NCBI GenBank assembly: GCA_020025205.1
Contig: JAHHSO010000012.1
Span: 1 to 46,762, forward strand
DNA: 46,762 nucleotides
Direction of reading: 5' to 3'
Origin: Christensenellaceae bacterium
Lineage (GTDB): Bacteria; Bacillota; Clostridia; Christensenellales; Aristaeellaceae
Shown here: in pieces, positions 16,687 to 24,511 of the stretch
How positions within the stretch are numbered: position 1 is the first letter of the stretch
Layout of the letters: every line of letters starts with the position of its first letter
The notes under the pieces: generated by a model
What the model was told of the DNA's origin: nothing
Database searches by the model: none
Seen by the model: only the letters and a program-made list of their open reading frames with translations
Translations under genes and position numbers: made by a program

Positions 16687-17310
16687 TCACTGATGGAGTC
16701 CAAGAAGGATGGATTGCACCGTCATGGTTTCAGGTGAGATGTTGAATACACAGTAAACGTGTTCATATTGACGATAGTTGTCTTTTGTGCCTGCGGGATA
16801 AGCAGACGTTGGTGCCAGAAGCGTTACGCGGATAGAGCCTGCGTCTACGGACAGAAGGCCGCGCGGAGGCAGAGCAACCATCAGGCCGTTCTGATTGGTA
16901 AAATATTCGGCACAGTACAGGATCATCTCTTCGTCAGACTGCTCACCTGTCTGATCGGACAGATCCTGTTTTTCGGTCAGTGCGTTGGGAAAATGGGTTA
17001 AGAGTTTGTCCAGAGAATCTCCAACGCTGAGTCCGCGCGGTCCATCGCTCACGCGCATCTGTCCGCTTTCGCGCAGCTTGCTGATTTGAGACGCGGTCAG
17101 GTCGCGAATGGTAAAAGGTTCATCGACATCATACGGAAGCGCGGTTTCCTGCGGCGCAGAAACCGGAACGTCCTTGGAACCGATGTCAAAAAACAGCAGA
17201 CAGAAAACAAGGCTTAGCGCAACAGCGCCAATGCCGCCCGCTATGCACAGCAAAGTGGTTTTCTGCTGTTTGCGTTTCGAGAGTAATTCTTTTCTCCGTT
17301 TTTGAGCCAT
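16687..17310 (-). CDS. Membrane-anchored protein of unknown function, 207 aa
   Basis: Start chosen at ATG 17310, 8 nt after GGAGG, rather than a frame opening 60 nt upstream. A basic N-terminus (MAQKRRKELLSKRKQQK) precedes one membrane helix (about 18-40), then an extracytoplasmic domain. The segment RGLSVGDSLDKLLTHFPNA resembles the start of small BLIP/SmpA-like lipoprotein folds, where a G-x-S/T-x-x-D/E turn opens a helix. The remainder is beta-rich (LLSVDAGSIRVTLL, YEHVYCVFNISPETMTVQSI). I cannot name a function. It is divergent from rmuC and has a convergent consensus promoter at its 3' end. Transcription may continue into tRNA-Pro because no hairpin separates them. Confidence 0.68.
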   Translation of the reverse strand: MAQKRRKELLSKRKQQKTTLLCIAGGIGAVALSLVFCLLFFDIGSKDVPVSAPQETALPYDVDEPFTIRDLTASQISKLRESGQMRVSDGPRGLSVGDSLDKLLTHFPNALTEKQDLSDQTGEQSDEEMILYCAEYFTNQNGLMVALPPRGLLSVDAGSIRVTLLAPTSAYPAGTKDNYRQYEHVYCVFNISPETMTVQSILLGLHQ

Positions 17311-17358
17311 AGACGGATACCTCCTATGTCGATCAGCGGGGATGCCGCTGCGGGGGTT

Positions 17359-17364
17359 ATTATA
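17359..17364 (-). promoter_or_regulatory. -10 element for the gene at 16687-17310
   Basis: TATAAT on the minus strand about 49 bp before the ATG. No strong -35 hexamer is found at the usual distance. Confidence 0.35.
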
Positions 17365-17407
17365 ACACATTTGCGTTCAGTGCGCTACTTGGAATGGAGT
17401 TGAAATC

Positions 17408-18853
17408 ATGGGGTTCTTGTCGTCTGTGTCAGTGGAACAGGTGCTGATGGTGCTTGTGGTTTTGTGTTTGGCGCTTGTGGTCATCATGCTGATAGCGCTT
17501 TTGATGCTGCATAAGCGCTCTGGAAAGGCAGAAAAACAGTCCAAAGAATTATCTGCTGCGGTGGCAGATCGGCTGTTGGCGGCAGATGAACGTGCCAAGG
17601 CAAACAATGAAATCGCCCGACAGGAAATCAGTGATGCGATGCAGGCTGTCAATGAGACGGTTGCGCGTATGATGGGAGACATGACGCGCACGCAGCAGGG
17701 ACAAATGGATGCTTTGAGCGGGCAGCTTCGCGCGGCGGGGCATCAGGAAGAGGAACGCATGGAGAGAATGCGCCAGACGGTTGAACGGCGGCTTTCCTCT
17801 TATGAAGAGCAGATAGATGGTGTCAATCATACCCTCAACACCAAACTGTCCGGACGCGAAGAGCAAATGGAGCACATGCAGCGCACGCTGGAGGCTGGCT
17901 TAAAAAAGATCGGCGAGGAAAACAGAGAACATCTGGAACAGATGTGCCAGACGGTGGATGAAAAACTCAATACGGCGGTGGATACGCGTCTGGAAGTTTC
18001 ATTTTCTGCGGTAACAAGGCGCCTTGAACAGGTGACGGACAGCCTGAATGCCATACAGACGCTGGCCGGCAGCGTGGATGAGCTGGGAAGAATTGTCGGC
18101 GGCACAAGGCCGCTTGGGGCAATCGGAGAGGTACAGCTGGGGACAATGCTTGCCCAGATGCTTGCACCGCAGCAGTATGCGCAGCATGCCTGCGTTCGTC
18201 CCGGCGGCGAGTGCGTGGCAGACTATGTGGTCGTCATGCCGGGGCAGTCAGACGGCGGAACGGTCTATCTGCCCATTGATTGCAGCCTGCCCATGCGGGA
18301 GTATCAGGAGTTGTGCGCAGCGATGGACTCTGGCACGCGCGAAGAGGTGGACAGTGCGCGCGGACTGCTTGAATCGGCGGTAAGGATGCATGCCAGAAGG
18401 ATGAGTGAAAAGCTGATTGCACCGCCTTATACAACGGATTATGCGGTGCTTTTCCTGCCCAGCGAAGGACTGTTTGCGGAAATCCTGCACATCAGCGGGC
18501 TGACGGAACGGATTCGGAATGAAAGCCGCATGGTGCTGGCGGGACCGACGACATTTGCAGCGCTGCTTACCAGTTTGCAGATGGGCTTTAAGTCCCTGGC
18601 TATAGAACAGCGCACGCAGGAAGTTGTACAGCTGCTTGGCGCAGTGCGCACAGATTTTTCAAAATTTGCTTCTGTGCTGGACCGCACGCAGAAGAAACTG
18701 CGGCAGGCGACAGAAGAGATTGAAAGCGCTCAGAAACATACGCAAACCATTGCACGGCATCTATCTGACGTGAGCGAACTTCCACAGAATCAGGCGGGCA
18801 GCCTGATGGAACGCGATTCGTTTTTTGACGATGACGGGGACAATTGGGATTGA
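17408..18853 (+). CDS. rmuC: RmuC-family DNA recombination protein
   Basis: The 481-aa protein has an N-terminal membrane helix (about 8-35), a long coiled coil (about 38-215, rich in EQM, MQRTLE, ERRLSSYEEQ), then the RmuC core (about 225-420). Landmarks are GTRPLGAIGEVQLGTMLAQML, VADYVVVMPG, YLPIDCSLPMREY, YAVLFLPSEGLFAEIL and AGPTTFAALLTSLQMGF. The family is related to restriction-endonuclease-like nucleases and limits inversions at inverted repeats; biochemical activity is not well settled. In many relatives the motif reads PIDAKFP; here it is PIDCSLP, keeping the acidic residue. GGAG lies 8 nt before the start and a strong terminator follows. Confidence 0.9.
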   Translation: MGFLSSVSVEQVLMVLVVLCLALVVIMLIALLMLHKRSGKAEKQSKELSAAVADRLLAADERAKANNEIARQEISDAMQAVNETVARMMGDMTRTQQGQMDALSGQLRAAGHQEEERMERMRQTVERRLSSYEEQIDGVNHTLNTKLSGREEQMEHMQRTLEAGLKKIGEENREHLEQMCQTVDEKLNTAVDTRLEVSFSAVTRRLEQVTDSLNAIQTLAGSVDELGRIVGGTRPLGAIGEVQLGTMLAQMLAPQQYAQHACVRPGGECVADYVVVMPGQSDGGTVYLPIDCSLPMREYQELCAAMDSGTREEVDSARGLLESAVRMHARRMSEKLIAPPYTTDYAVLFLPSEGLFAEILHISGLTERIRNESRMVLAGPTTFAALLTSLQMGFKSLAIEQRTQEVVQLLGAVRTDFSKFASVLDRTQKKLRQATEEIESAQKHTQTIARHLSDVSELPQNQAGSLMERDSFFDDDGDNWD

Positions 18854-18875
18854 AACAGCCGATATAATTTAAGAA

Positions 18876-18912
18876 GAAAAAAGCAAACGCTGTCGGACGT
18901 TTGCTTTTTTTT
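18876..18912. terminator. Terminator after rmuC
   Basis: AAAAAAGCAAACG pairs with CGTTTGCTTTTTT around an 8-base loop; T-runs on both sides allow bidirectional function. Confidence 0.9.
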
Positions 18913-18990
18913 GCGCACAAAAACGACAGCTGTTTGAACCGTGACCCCATACAATGAAACTTGTAAATTGCAGGAAAGCGGGGACAGCGG

Positions 18991-21027
18991 ATGATACAGA
19001 ATGTGACTCACAGAGATGGGTTTCTGGTGGGAATTGAGCGCACGCTCGATGTGCGGGGAACGCTTATACAGAGGATGCTGTGTACGCTGATGATGGTTGT
19101 GTTGTCAGGCGCGGCGCTTCCGGGCGGCGGATACTGCTGTCAGGCGGCGATGTTTGCGGTGCTTCTGCGTCAGGGATTCTGCGTGCCTGCGGCATTTCTG
19201 GGTGTTTCTGTCGGCTTTGGCATACAGTATGCGGCAGGAGAGCTGGCGGGCTGCTGGCAGCTGCCGGTGTGTACGCTGCTGTGGCTGACGTCCGGTTTTT
19301 GGGCGCAGCGCGACAACAGAATGACAATGGCAGCAGCGGTGTTCACGGCACAGCTCACGGGAGCGCTTGTCATAGGGGTTAGCAGTGTGCTGTCGGTATC
19401 TGTCCTCATTCTGACAGCAGCCGTGGGGGCGGGGCTCAGTGTTTTGTATGATGGCATTATTTTGAGCTTCAGCCACAGGGAAGAACTCGACGGGGAAACG
19501 CGTCCCCTGTGCGTGATGGCACTGTGTGCATCTGTGACAGCAGGCATTCAAACTCTGCCGGGCGGTCGGGTGATTGCATCGGCGCTGGCTCTGTATCTCA
19601 CCTTGGAACATGCGTATGTCGGCGGCGTGCAGCAGGCTCTTTTCTGTGCGGGCGTGCTGGGAACGGTGGTATCTTTGGGACAGTCCAGCCCGCATACGCT
19701 GGCGATGCTTGTGTGCGGCGGATTTTTAGCAGGTGAAATCAAGACGAGAAGGCGGATTGTGTCGGCGGCGCTGATGCTTTGCGGCATGGCGGCGGCGGGG
19801 GCTGTGCTTGGCGGAGATGCAAGGGCGGTTAAAATGTTCTTGTTTGCACTGCCGGGCACGGTGCCGTTTCTCGTTTTGTCCAGCGTTCAGCGTTCTGTGG
19901 TGACAATGCTCGTGGAGCACTCGGAGCCGGATGAAATGACACAGTCCGAGGCTGTTGCGGTCCGCAGTGCCTCGATGATTCATGCGTGGGCGAAACTTTA
20001 TGAGGACACAGCCCGGATGATGGAGGGGCTGGGCGTACAGGAAGAAAAAAATCCTATAATTTCTCAGTGTGTACAGCTGCTCCAAAAGACGAGCGCGGCG
20101 GCACATCAGGTCTGTGAAAGGACACTGGGAGAGATTCATCCGGACGATGAGGCGTTCAGAAGGCTTCGCTATGCGCTGGTTAAGGCGGGGCTGGACGAGG
20201 TAAGGGCAAGTTATGCGCTGAAAATCGGCGGACACATGGAAGTGATGCTTCTCAAGCCGGAATATGTTGCGCCGGCCTCGCTTTTGAAGCTGGTTACGAC
20301 GGCCTGCGGCGTACCGATGCGCGTGGGGTCGAGGAGCGGCATATTGAGCACACAGGCGGTTTTTGAACAGGCACCGGCGCTGCTGATGGAGGTTGGCGCA
20401 GCAACGCGCAGCCGATCCGGCGAAGAGGTGGCAGGGGACAGTTACGTATCGCGGACACTTTCCGGCGGACGCCATGTGCTGGCGCTTTCGGACGGCATGG
20501 GCAGCGGGGTGAGTGCACGCCAGGAGAGCAACGCAGCACTCTCTCTGATGCTGGAAAGTCTGCGGGCAGGATATACAAGGGCGCAGGCGCTGGATGTCGT
20601 GAACGCGCTGATGCTGATGTGTACGGGACGCGAGATGTATGCGACGATGGATCTATGCGTCTGCGATCTGCATACAGGGGAGGCGGCGTTTGAAAAGCTT
20701 GGAGCTTGTCCGTCGTATGTGGTCCGGGACGGAGAAGTTCGGGCAATTGGTGCAGATACGCTTCCTGTGGGCGTTTTGCCGGAGGTGGAATCCCGCTCAT
20801 TCAGGATGACCCTATGTCCGGGAGATGTCGTTGTATTGCTGACGGACGGGGTTATTGATGCATATCCGGGAGGAGAAACGGCTATGCGTGAAGCAATTGC
20901 CAAATTAGCATGGCTGCATCCGCAGGCTGTAGGTGAAAAACTGATAGCTCAATCGCTTGAAAAAGGCAAAGCGGGGGATGATATGGCGGTGCTCTGTGCA
21001 AAAATCAGCCGTTTCCAAATAGAGTGA
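18991..21027 (+). CDS. spoIIE: SpoIIE-like serine phosphatase (stage II sporulation)
   Basis: The 678-aa protein starts with a long, mostly hydrophobic region (about residues 20-300, roughly eight to ten helices). A cytoplasmic linker (about 310-470) precedes a PP2C-type phosphatase domain (about 480-675). Predicted metal-binding acids are D483 in AGDSY, D501 in LSDGMGSG, D619 in LLTDGV and D663/D664 in GDDMAVL. In sporulating Firmicutes SpoIIE dephosphorylates SpoIIAA and releases sigma-F in the forespore, and helps form the polar septum. It is shorter than the B. subtilis protein (about 830 aa), mainly in the linker. It is not beside tilS/hpt/ftsH as in Bacillus. The name rests on architecture; a paralogue elsewhere cannot be excluded. 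Confidence 0.85.
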   Translation: MIQNVTHRDGFLVGIERTLDVRGTLIQRMLCTLMMVVLSGAALPGGGYCCQAAMFAVLLRQGFCVPAAFLGVSVGFGIQYAAGELAGCWQLPVCTLLWLTSGFWAQRDNRMTMAAAVFTAQLTGALVIGVSSVLSVSVLILTAAVGAGLSVLYDGIILSFSHREELDGETRPLCVMALCASVTAGIQTLPGGRVIASALALYLTLEHAYVGGVQQALFCAGVLGTVVSLGQSSPHTLAMLVCGGFLAGEIKTRRRIVSAALMLCGMAAAGAVLGGDARAVKMFLFALPGTVPFLVLSSVQRSVVTMLVEHSEPDEMTQSEAVAVRSASMIHAWAKLYEDTARMMEGLGVQEEKNPIISQCVQLLQKTSAAAHQVCERTLGEIHPDDEAFRRLRYALVKAGLDEVRASYALKIGGHMEVMLLKPEYVAPASLLKLVTTACGVPMRVGSRSGILSTQAVFEQAPALLMEVGAATRSRSGEEVAGDSYVSRTLSGGRHVLALSDGMGSGVSARQESNAALSLMLESLRAGYTRAQALDVVNALMLMCTGREMYATMDLCVCDLHTGEAAFEKLGACPSYVVRDGEVRAIGADTLPVGVLPEVESRSFRMTLCPGDVVVLLTDGVIDAYPGGETAMREAIAKLAWLHPQAVGEKLIAQSLEKGKAGDDMAVLCAKISRFQIE

Positions 21028-21057
21028 GTTAAAAATTGGATAAATATAATAAAAGTA

Positions 21058-21087
21058 TTGACATTTATTTCAAAAAATTGGTATGAT
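21058..21087 (+). promoter_or_regulatory. Sigma-A promoter of the secreted hydrolase
   Basis: Perfect TTGACA at 21058-21063, an 18-bp spacer and TATGAT at 21082-21087, giving a leader of about 100 nt. Confidence 0.65.
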
Positions 21088-21193
21088 AGACACAAATGCA
21101 AAGGGCGGTTTCGGACAGAAGGGAGGCCGAATGGCAAGCCTGCATAAAATGGAGCGAAAAATATTGACAAACAACAAGAAGAGGAGAAAAAGT

Positions 21194-22327
21194 ATGAAAA
21201 AATGGGCAACACTGATTTTGGCGGCTCTGCTGGCGCTTGGCGCGTGCAGCGTATATGCAGAGCACACCGATGAAGATGTGCAGAAAATGGCGGAAGAAGA
21301 ACTGAAACTCTGCCGCGAAGTGGCATTTTATCCGCATGCCTTTGAGGGCGATTTCCAACAGTTTTATGTAGATTTCCACACGCTTTCCCGCCAGCTGCGC
21401 AGCTCGGGCTTCAAGGCTGAAGATTATGACAAAGTTGCAGAGCTTACTCGCAAGCGCGAAGCGCTCACGCAGATTGTAGACGATCCCAAGAGCACCGTTT
21501 GGGAAATTTGGGGCGAAAACATGGCCAGCGAACCCAAGCCCACAGAAGGCTGGGAAGTGTCATATGACAACGAAGACTTTGCTCCGAATCTCTGCCCGTA
21601 TCTGATTGAAGATCAGCAGAACGTCAAGGGCAATGTGATCGTCATTGGCGGCGGCGGAAGTACGCACCGCAACAACGTTGTCGAAGGATATCCTGTTGCA
21701 GAATTCTTCAATAAGAACGGATACAATGCGTTTGTACTCCAGCGCCGTGTTCTGCCGTACGCCGGTGAAGACGCGATTCTGGACGTGGCACGCGCTGTGC
21801 GCTACATCCGTCACTATGCGGACGAAAAGGGTATCGGCAACCCGGAAGTGGTTATCGGCTGCGGCTTCTCTGCCGGCGGCATGAATATCATTGGTGCCAT
21901 GGCGCTGCAGTATGGCCATGTAACGCCGGATGCAATTTATTCTGATTATGTATGCGATGAAGTGGATCAGGAAAGCGCAGACCTGAGCGCAGCACTGCCG
22001 ATTTACGGCTGTCTGGACATGGGATACGACATGAACGCGAACCCGAATCTTCCGCCGATCTTTACGGTGGTGGGTCAGAAGGATCCGCTTTTCAAGAATT
22101 CTGTGGGGCAGAGCCTGACGTGGCTGATGTCGCTTGATACCGATGTCTGCTACATCGTTGCGCCGGATGCCGGACATGGCTTCGGACTTGGCAACGGAAC
22201 CCCGAATTACGTCAATGCGTTCTCCATGGCGCAGGAATGGCCTGAGCTGGCGCTCAAGTTCCTGGACACGCGTCTGGGGTATGAAGAGAAGGAAGTTGAT
22301 GTCAACGCCGTGGCGCTTCCGACCTGA
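21194..22327 (+). CDS. Secreted alpha/beta-hydrolase (esterase-like)
   Basis: Start chosen at ATG 21194, 7 nt after GAGGAG; the open frame upstream overlaps the promoter. The 377-aa protein has a signal peptide (about 1-22) with LGACSVYAEH, which could be cleaved by signal peptidase I after VYA or by lipoprotein signal peptidase before C19. The hydrolase domain has an oxyanion-loop VIVIGGGGSTHRNN, nucleophile elbow GCGFSAGG with Ser226, and candidate acid Asp297 (GQKDPLF) and His328 (DAGHGFG), a complete triad. This matches the BD-FAE/acetyl-xylan-esterase-like group. Likely role is removal of ester groups from extracellular glycans; substrate unknown. It is monocistronic with its own promoter and terminator. 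Confidence 0.83.
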   Translation: MKKWATLILAALLALGACSVYAEHTDEDVQKMAEEELKLCREVAFYPHAFEGDFQQFYVDFHTLSRQLRSSGFKAEDYDKVAELTRKREALTQIVDDPKSTVWEIWGENMASEPKPTEGWEVSYDNEDFAPNLCPYLIEDQQNVKGNVIVIGGGGSTHRNNVVEGYPVAEFFNKNGYNAFVLQRRVLPYAGEDAILDVARAVRYIRHYADEKGIGNPEVVIGCGFSAGGMNIIGAMALQYGHVTPDAIYSDYVCDEVDQESADLSAALPIYGCLDMGYDMNANPNLPPIFTVVGQKDPLFKNSVGQSLTWLMSLDTDVCYIVAPDAGHGFGLGNGTPNYVNAFSMAQEWPELALKFLDTRLGYEEKEVDVNAVALPT

Positions 22328-22342
22328 TGCAAACTGAGTAAT

Positions 22343-22386
22343 TAAAAAAACGAGAATCTGCCGTCCGGAATTGGACGGCAGATTTT
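22343..22386. terminator. Bidirectional terminator between converging genes
   Basis: AATCTGCCGTCC pairs with GGACGGCAGATT; T-runs flank both sides, serving the hydrolase gene and, read leftward, the collagen-like gene. Confidence 0.9.
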
Positions 22387-22428
22387 TGCGTGTGTGGCAG
22401 ATAAAGGAGAGACGTTTCAGACTACAGG

Positions 22429-23304
22429 TTAATCGACTTTCAGGAAAGAAATGGAAGCAATCACATGATCGGGGGCAGGGGCCTGAATGTCCAGCCCGTT
22501 ATTTGTCGTGAGTTCGATCTGGGCGTTATTTCCATCGGAGTGAACAAAAGTCTGAAGCAAATGGGAACCTGTTGTGGATGGGCCGGACAGCGTAACGCTG
22601 GCCGAAGGAAGTGCAATACCGTTTTGGGTCAGCTGAATGGTAGAGTTGACATTGTTGCACATGGGCTGATTAAAGAGTACTCTGACATGATACGTTCCGG
22701 GTTTGCGCAGGGAGAATGTGCCGTTATCCATGGCGACAGCGTCATTCGGGAAGGAAGTGAATTCATTGAAGTTGACAGGTTCTCCGGCGTTGGAACGGAG
22801 AGCACCGGCCGTTTGGCCAACTGCATAAGCGGACAGCGCCTGGACAGCTGTGCCCGGGATGCCCTGCGGCCCCGTGGGACCCGTAGCGCCTGTAGCACCT
22901 GTAGCGCCCGTGGCACCTGTAGCACCTGTAGCACCCGTGGCACCCGTAGCGCCGGGGATACCCTGCGGCCCCGTGGGCCCCGTGGGACCCGTAGCGCCCG
23001 TAGCACCGGGGATGCCCTGCGGCCCCGTGGGCCCCGTGGGACCCGTAGCACCTGTAGCACCGGGAATGCCCTGCGGCCCCGTGGCACCTGTAGCACCGAT
23101 GGGTCCTTGTGCGCCTTGAGGTCCCTGCGGGCCCTGCGGACCGGTTGGCCCCTGAACACCCTGCGGACCCTGCGGACCAATCGGCCCCTGGCCGCTGCAT
23201 CCGGTAGGACAGAAGCCGCAGCCATTCATGCCGCATCCTGATGACGGATGGCAGATATTGGAAGCATATGAACAACAGGAATGACCAGCAACATAGTAAG
23301 GCAA
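22429..23304 (-). CDS. Collagen-like protein, probable spore-surface (BclA-type) filament protein
   Basis: Start chosen at TTG 23304: AGTAGGTGA, nearly the full anti-16S match, lies 5 nt upstream and contains the earlier GTG candidate at 23313. The 291-aa protein has a Cys-rich head (about 8-37, eight cysteines), about 37 uninterrupted Gly-X-Y triplets (GPQ, GAT, GIP, GPT), and a C-terminal beta-rich domain of about 135 aa. It resembles the BclA/TNF-like trimer head (YAVGQTAGAL, GTYHVRVLFNQ, IELTTNNG). There is no signal peptide, as for exosporium proteins made in the mother cell. A sigma-K-like promoter lies upstream. The many Thr in GAT triplets are possible glycosylation sites. Spore location is inference. 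Confidence 0.82.
   Translation of the reverse strand: MPYYVAGHSCCSYASNICHPSSGCGMNGCGFCPTGCSGQGPIGPQGPQGVQGPTGPQGPQGPQGAQGPIGATGATGPQGIPGATGATGPTGPTGPQGIPGATGATGPTGPTGPQGIPGATGATGATGATGATGATGATGATGPTGPQGIPGTAVQALSAYAVGQTAGALRSNAGEPVNFNEFTSFPNDAVAMDNGTFSLRKPGTYHVRVLFNQPMCNNVNSTIQLTQNGIALPSASVTLSGPSTTGSHLLQTFVHSDGNNAQIELTTNNGLDIQAPAPDHVIASISFLKVD
22852..23187 (-). repeat. Tandem 9-bp/27-bp repeats coding for Gly-X-Y triplets
   Basis: The coding strand repeats GGN-CCN/GCN-NNN units; a 30-36 bp unit encoding GATGATGPTGPTGPQGIP recurs three times, and a run of eight GAT triplets follows. Such tracts change length by slippage or recombination and are prone to assembly error. Confidence 0.88.
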
Positions 23305-23337
23305 GAAGGTCACCTACTTTCAACAGATTGAAAAGGG

Positions 23338-23367
23338 AACTTGTTTTTTGCTCCCTGGCATATTCTA
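23338..23367 (+). promoter_or_regulatory. Weaker sigma-K-like promoter toward the glycosyltransferase
   Basis: CATATTCTA at 23359-23367 fits the CATAnnnTA -10; AACT at 23338-23341 is a three-of-four match to the mACm -35 with a 17-bp spacer. It shares its -10 bases with the opposing element at 23361-23369. Confidence 0.33.
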
Positions 23368-23389
23368 TGAGTGCCGGGAATTCATTGTG
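23361..23389 (-). promoter_or_regulatory. Sigma-K-like promoter of the collagen-like gene
   Basis: On the minus strand CACA (23389-23386) matches mACm, followed by exactly 16 bp and CATAGAATA (23369-23361), matching CATAnnnTA. The start site would lie about 50 nt before the TTG start. Consensus is that established for B. subtilis sigma-K. Confidence 0.48.
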
Positions 23390-23425
23390 TCCAAAAAAGT
23401 GGCCCGGAAGAGAGGAAAGAGTGCG

Positions 23426-24502
23426 ATGGAAATTTCTCTTTGCATGATTGTCAGGGATGAAGAAGCCAGCCTTCCGCGCTGTCTTGAAAGCGTCAAAGGG
23501 GCTGTCGATGAGATCATCATTGTGGATACAGGCTCAAAAGATCGAACCAAGGAGATTGCACGCCGGTTTACGGAAAACGTCTACGACTATCAATGGCAGG
23601 ACGATTTTGCCGATGCCAGAAACGTCTCCTTATCCTATGCAACCAAGCCGTTTATTCTTTGGCTGGATGCGGATGATGTCATGGACAGGAGCGAGCGGGA
23701 GAAGCTCATCGCGCTGAAATCACGGCTTGACGATCGTGTGGATGTGGTGATGATGCCCTACAGCACAGGAGCCGGGTTGGTTTTTGAACGGGAGCGCATC
23801 GTAAGGCGTGCAGCAGGGTTTGTGTTTATGGGCGTTGTGCATGAAGCGATGGAAGTTTCTGGAAACGTGATTTACGAAGACATTGTTGTGCGCCATGAGC
23901 GGGGAAACAAGAAACCCGGCGGCAGACGCAATCTTGAAATATACGAAAAGTGGCAGGCGCGCGGTCGGCGCATGAGTCCAAGAGATCAGTACTATTATGC
24001 CAGGGAGCTGATGGACTGCGGAGAACTGGGAAGGGCAGAGCAGGCGTTTGCCGTGTTCCTCATGGAGGATGGGTGGATTGAAAACCGCATAGATGCCTAT
24101 GTACAGCGCGGCATCTGCCTGCAAAAACTCAACAGGCCGCTGGAAGCCAAACAGTCGATTCTATCGGCGCTGGCTCTGTCTGCGCCGCGTGCGGAAGCGC
24201 TTTGTGCAATGGGTAATCTGGCCATGAGTGCGCAGGAGTGGGAAAATGCCGTGTTTTGGTTCAGGGCAGCCATGATCGCCAGACCGCCGGAGAACACCGG
24301 TGCATTCGTTTTTCTGGATGCATATCGCTATATTCCGGCCATACAGCTGTGTGTGTGCTATGACCATCTGGGCAATACACGCCTGGCATCTCAGATGAAC
24401 GAACAGGCACTTCTTGCTCACCCCGGGGACCCGGCGGCACTTCAAAACAGAGCGTATTTTGAACACAAACTGACTCAGCAGGCAGAGCGTTTGAGCCAAT
24501 AA
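23426..24502 (+). CDS. Family 2 glycosyltransferase with TPR-like C-terminus
   Basis: Start chosen at ATG 23426, 8 nt after GAGAGGAAAG; the open frame upstream overlaps divergent promoter elements. The 358-aa protein begins with the GT2 hallmark SLCMIVRDEEASLPRCLES, then IIIVDTGSKDRTKEIA and the DxD-type FILWLDADDVMD. Residues about 200-345 form helical TPR-like repeats (YYARELMDCGELGRAEQAF; QRGICLQKLNRPLEAKQSIL; MGNLAMSAQEWENAVFWF). Members add sugars to proteins or cell-surface glycans. Because it faces a Thr-rich collagen-like gene, it may glycosylate that protein, as partner transferases do for BclA; this is inference. It is followed 9 bp later by the carboxypeptidase. Confidence 0.85.
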   Translation: MEISLCMIVRDEEASLPRCLESVKGAVDEIIIVDTGSKDRTKEIARRFTENVYDYQWQDDFADARNVSLSYATKPFILWLDADDVMDRSEREKLIALKSRLDDRVDVVMMPYSTGAGLVFERERIVRRAAGFVFMGVVHEAMEVSGNVIYEDIVVRHERGNKKPGGRRNLEIYEKWQARGRRMSPRDQYYYARELMDCGELGRAEQAFAVFLMEDGWIENRIDAYVQRGICLQKLNRPLEAKQSILSALALSAPRAEALCAMGNLAMSAQEWENAVFWFRAAMIARPPENTGAFVFLDAYRYIPAIQLCVCYDHLGNTRLASQMNEQALLAHPGDPAALQNRAYFEHKLTQQAERLSQ

Positions 24503-24511
24503 AAGGGTATT

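Noticed and set aside
16759..17001. 80-codon plus-strand frame that the antisense consensus promoter could transcribe
   Set aside because: No ribosome binding site, and it is a shadow of the membrane-anchored minus-strand gene.
22850..23119. Plus-strand frame rich in Pro-Val/Ala-Pro repeats
   Set aside because: It is the reverse complement of the Gly-X-Y repeat tract; the minus-strand frame has a ribosome binding site, head and tail domains.
22852..23187. Regular short repeats resembling a CRISPR array at first glance
   Set aside because: The unit is 9 bp in frame with Gly-X-Y coding and there are no unique spacers.
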